A DNA stretch of 64,000 bases from assembly GCA_029747015.1 (NCBI GenBank), contig JAKOGI010000349.1:391001-455000 (forward strand). The letters are read 5' to 3'. A model generated the notes under the pieces. That model saw only the letters and a program-made list of their open reading frames with translations, was not told the origin of the DNA and did no database searches. Positions 61,704 to 64,000 of the stretch are shown here, piece after piece (within the stretch, counting starts at the first letter, position 1; each line of letters opens with the position of its first letter). Source of the DNA: Carnegiea gigantea (Eukaryota > Streptophyta > Magnoliopsida > Caryophyllales > Cactaceae). The translations under genes and the position numbers were made by a program.

Positions 61704-62640
61704 CAAATGTCCTTGAGGTGAGATCAACTGCATCAAATGCTAAACGATTCGTCATTGGTGCTTCATCCCATATAAACATCGTTGTTTCACGGATGAGATC
61801 CCCACGTTCAGACCTCTTATCAAAATAACAAATTGGCATCTCATGAGGTTGTAAGGGTATTTTGAGCACTGAGTGGGCTGTTTTCCTCCTGTAGCAATAA
61901 AGAAGCAATTCCCAACGATGCTATAGCAAGGACAATATGCTTTTCTGTTTAGAACTTAGAGATTAAGGTATTCCATAGATAAGTCTTTCCCATGCCACCA
62001 CTACCATGTATAAAAAACAACCCCTCTTCACCTCTGTTATGAGTATCGAGTACTCATCTGTACAAATGATATTGATCTAAGTTCAACCTTATGAAGCTTT
62101 CAAATCTTAATGTTTTTATATTTGTATCATAATCAAGTTCATCAATAATGAGTCGATTTGTTGCATAAAGAGCAGCTTCAATAGAAGGGATCGGCATTGG
62201 AGGGAAATTTTGTACGTAGTGATCTTCCATTTCTATTCAAGACACGTTCTATTTCAAGTAGTCCAAGATTCTGAAGCATGGTAGATGATAAATCCATTTC
62301 TGGCATTCCTGTTTGCCACCGTATAACAAGTAGCAGGTCATCTGTTAGATGTGCCAAATGTGCATCCCACAACTTCATGGGGTCAACAATCTCAAAGAAC
62401 ATCAGCATGGAGCAAAACATATTTAGCAGTTGAACACCTAAAGCCCAGGTTGATGCTTTATTCAAGGCAGCATGCCATTCACCATCATCATCGAGCAACC
62501 CCAATGCCATGCATGCTGGCTTAAATGTTGGGTGTAGGACACCATGTATTGTATGAAAATCTTCAAAGGAAATTGCTCCACGGGCCTTTGTAAGAAGCAA
62601 TCTCAAATAATATCGTTCACCACAATTTGGATGTGCAAAC
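61704..62640 (-). pseudogene. Helitron PIF1-type helicase, N-terminal half
   Basis: 62606-62178 is the linker before the helicase (F-E-D-F-x-T-I-H-G-V-L-H-P-T-F, A-L-G-L-L-D-D-D-x-E-W). Then come the Walker A motif G-S-G-G-M-G-K-T (about 61980-62009) and Walker B I-W-D-E-A-P-M (about 61753-61779). One stop interrupts the frame just before Walker A. The frame ends at the 1.2-kb insertion, soon after the F-D-A-V-D-L-T-S-R-T segment. Confidence 0.85.
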
Positions 62641-64000
62641 GGAAGTCAACCAATTGAAGAACCTTTTTGACCTACCGTCAACCTTTTAGAAGAATGATTC
62701 CATGCTTATTGCATGGGGAAGTTAAGATACGTGATCTGTCGAGCTTTTGGGTACTCCTTATTTGCTTCAAACGACATGTCAACATTGTTTTCTGCACGTC
62801 TGGTTCATTTACAATACTAAAGACGTCATGTCTATCCCTAAACACGACCAATTGTTCTCGGGGCAAGTGGTATTGAAGTTTTTGCACAGAAGGATATTGA
62901 TACTGTAAGCTGAACTCAAAAATCCGCCAATGTGACTCCACTGCAGATATGTAGTGACAATTCAAATATTCTTGGATGTCATTCCTTTCTCTATGTTGTC
63001 GAGGTTGCTCACTATCATGATGTGTTGTATTGCCTTCAATGACAATAGTAGCACGATCATGATCCTTATGTACATATTTATATGGGTATTTGCTCACGCT
63101 ACGGACAGCTATGCACTCGACATTGATGTGAGCATCAGATTTTATGCATAGATCTCTATTGTATGGGACTACCCGTTGATTATCAATTACTCGATCATTC
63201 ATGACTACTCGTTGGGAAGTGCACCGCCTGTGGTATTGAGCGAAAACATGCTCATCAAATGTTGTTTGATTGTAAAATCTTTTTGGATAACATTTTGAGC
63301 ATTTCTCGTCGATCAAACATGATACATATGGGCAATGCATCATAAATCTTGGGACGATATCATATGCTGGAGGTTCTGTAGTCTGGTCAAGAATTTCACC
63401 ACTAATTAGCATATCAACATCTTCTAGGCATGCAAGCTTATCTTCTGGTGCTACTGTTAAGAGAATATGAGTGTGGGGAAGGCCATACTTTTGAAATTCA
63501 AAACATATACATTCTGCGAAAGATACAGTGGGTATAATTATCACATTGGATAGATTTTAAGGGAAAATAATGTGTATGACAATGTCAGGAACTCACTAGC
63601 AATGACTGTTCCAAAGATTTTTTTTTATTTTAAAATCATCGGCTGATTGTCGTAACTTGATTATGAAAACTCGAGCTATTAGATCTGGTATGTTCTCTGA
63701 TCATTGACTAGACAATAGCTCATTAGTGATTTCAGGCTAACTCGCATCACATGTGAATGTGACAAAGAAATTAGGAGGCCCCAGTGCATGACAAATTGCA
63801 ATTGTATCCTGATAATGCTGCATCATATAACGTGGCCCTCCAGCCAAAGAAGATGGTAGAATATATCTTCGCCCTATTGATTGTGCATTAATGTCACATG
63901 CGTTAAGTGCATCTTGAATGCCATTGTACAATTCTGTCCGCAGGCGAGCTTGATGATTTTGGTACCGTGTAAGCCTATATTGCTCAATGGCATCCTATGC
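62640..64000 (-). pseudogene. Helitron Rep (HUH) domain with N-terminal helicase-like domain
   Basis: 63931-63737 gives I-L-P-S-S-L-A-G-G-P-R-Y-M and F-V-T-F-T-C, the Helitron-like N domain. After stops, 63544-62678 is open for 288 codons. It has the metal-binding HUH motif as G-L-P-H-T-H-I-L (about 63458-63480), a Cys-rich segment, the tyrosine motif KYPYKYVHKDHDRA (about 63050-63092, with the two catalytic-type Tyr) and E-Y-L-N-C-H-Y-I. The enzyme would nick DNA and become covalently linked through Tyr. A stop in place of Arg or Gly near 62640 separates it from the helicase. Confidence 0.85.

Larger units (their letters stand above)
59460..64000 (-). mobile_element. Helitron, Rep/helicase part, runs off the right edge
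   Basis: The minus strand encodes, in order, the Helitron N-terminal domain, the HUH replication initiator and a PIF1-type helicase, the arrangement unique to autonomous Helitrons, which move by rolling-circle replication. Frameshifts and stops occur (about 59630, 62640 and 63736-63545) and a 1.2-kb insertion splits the helicase, so this copy is inactive. The 5' end lies outside the window. The 3' end was not located and may lie left of 19.7 kb if the large MULE landed inside this element. Confidence 0.88.

Overview
The window is nuclear DNA of a flowering plant, most likely a eudicot. It is AT-rich, the only recognisable host gene is a short five-exon gene for a plant SKA2-like kinetochore protein, and nearly everything else is plant-type transposable elements: Ty3 and copia-type LTR elements, a LINE, two MULEs, a hAT element and a Helitron. 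No species can be named from the sequence.

Layout. 1-4.84 kb: decayed Ty3-type retrotransposon on the minus strand, with integrase, protease and gag remains but no reverse transcriptase between protease and integrase. 5.7-7.87 kb: 5'-truncated LINE on the minus strand. 8.87-12.82 kb: MULE with long terminal inverted repeats and a broken transposase. 14.35-16.79 kb: SKA2-like gene on the plus strand. 17.09-18.23 kb: non-autonomous hAT element with clear terminal repeats and an 8-bp target duplication. 19.7-64 kb: a nest of elements at least three levels deep.

The nest. The outer layer is a Helitron on the minus strand. Its Rep/helicase gene lies at 59.46-64 kb and runs off the right edge. Two RPA-like OB-fold fragments lie at 58.75-58.97 kb and 19.73-20.0 kb. 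Between them sits a large MULE (about 20.04-58.13 kb; about 12 kb without its own insertion). It carries two convergent broken genes: a Ulp1-type protease gene on the plus strand and a FAR1-type transposase gene on the minus strand. Near its 3' end the transposase gene is split by a 26-kb head-to-tail array of a non-autonomous copia-type retroelement: ten LTRs alternating with nine internal regions, period about 2.8 kb, all in one orientation.

Most interesting signals. First, the heptamer AGTGAGC and close variants recur dozens of times in the introns and spacers of the large MULE, on the plus strand on both sides of the array, and are nearly absent from its exons. This resembles the repeated motifs that VANDAL MULEs carry for their anti-silencing proteins. 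Second, the LTR-internal tandem array is unusually long and shows two subfamilies that differ in poly(A) signal and primer-binding site. No transposon gene in the window looks intact. The SKA2-like gene does.
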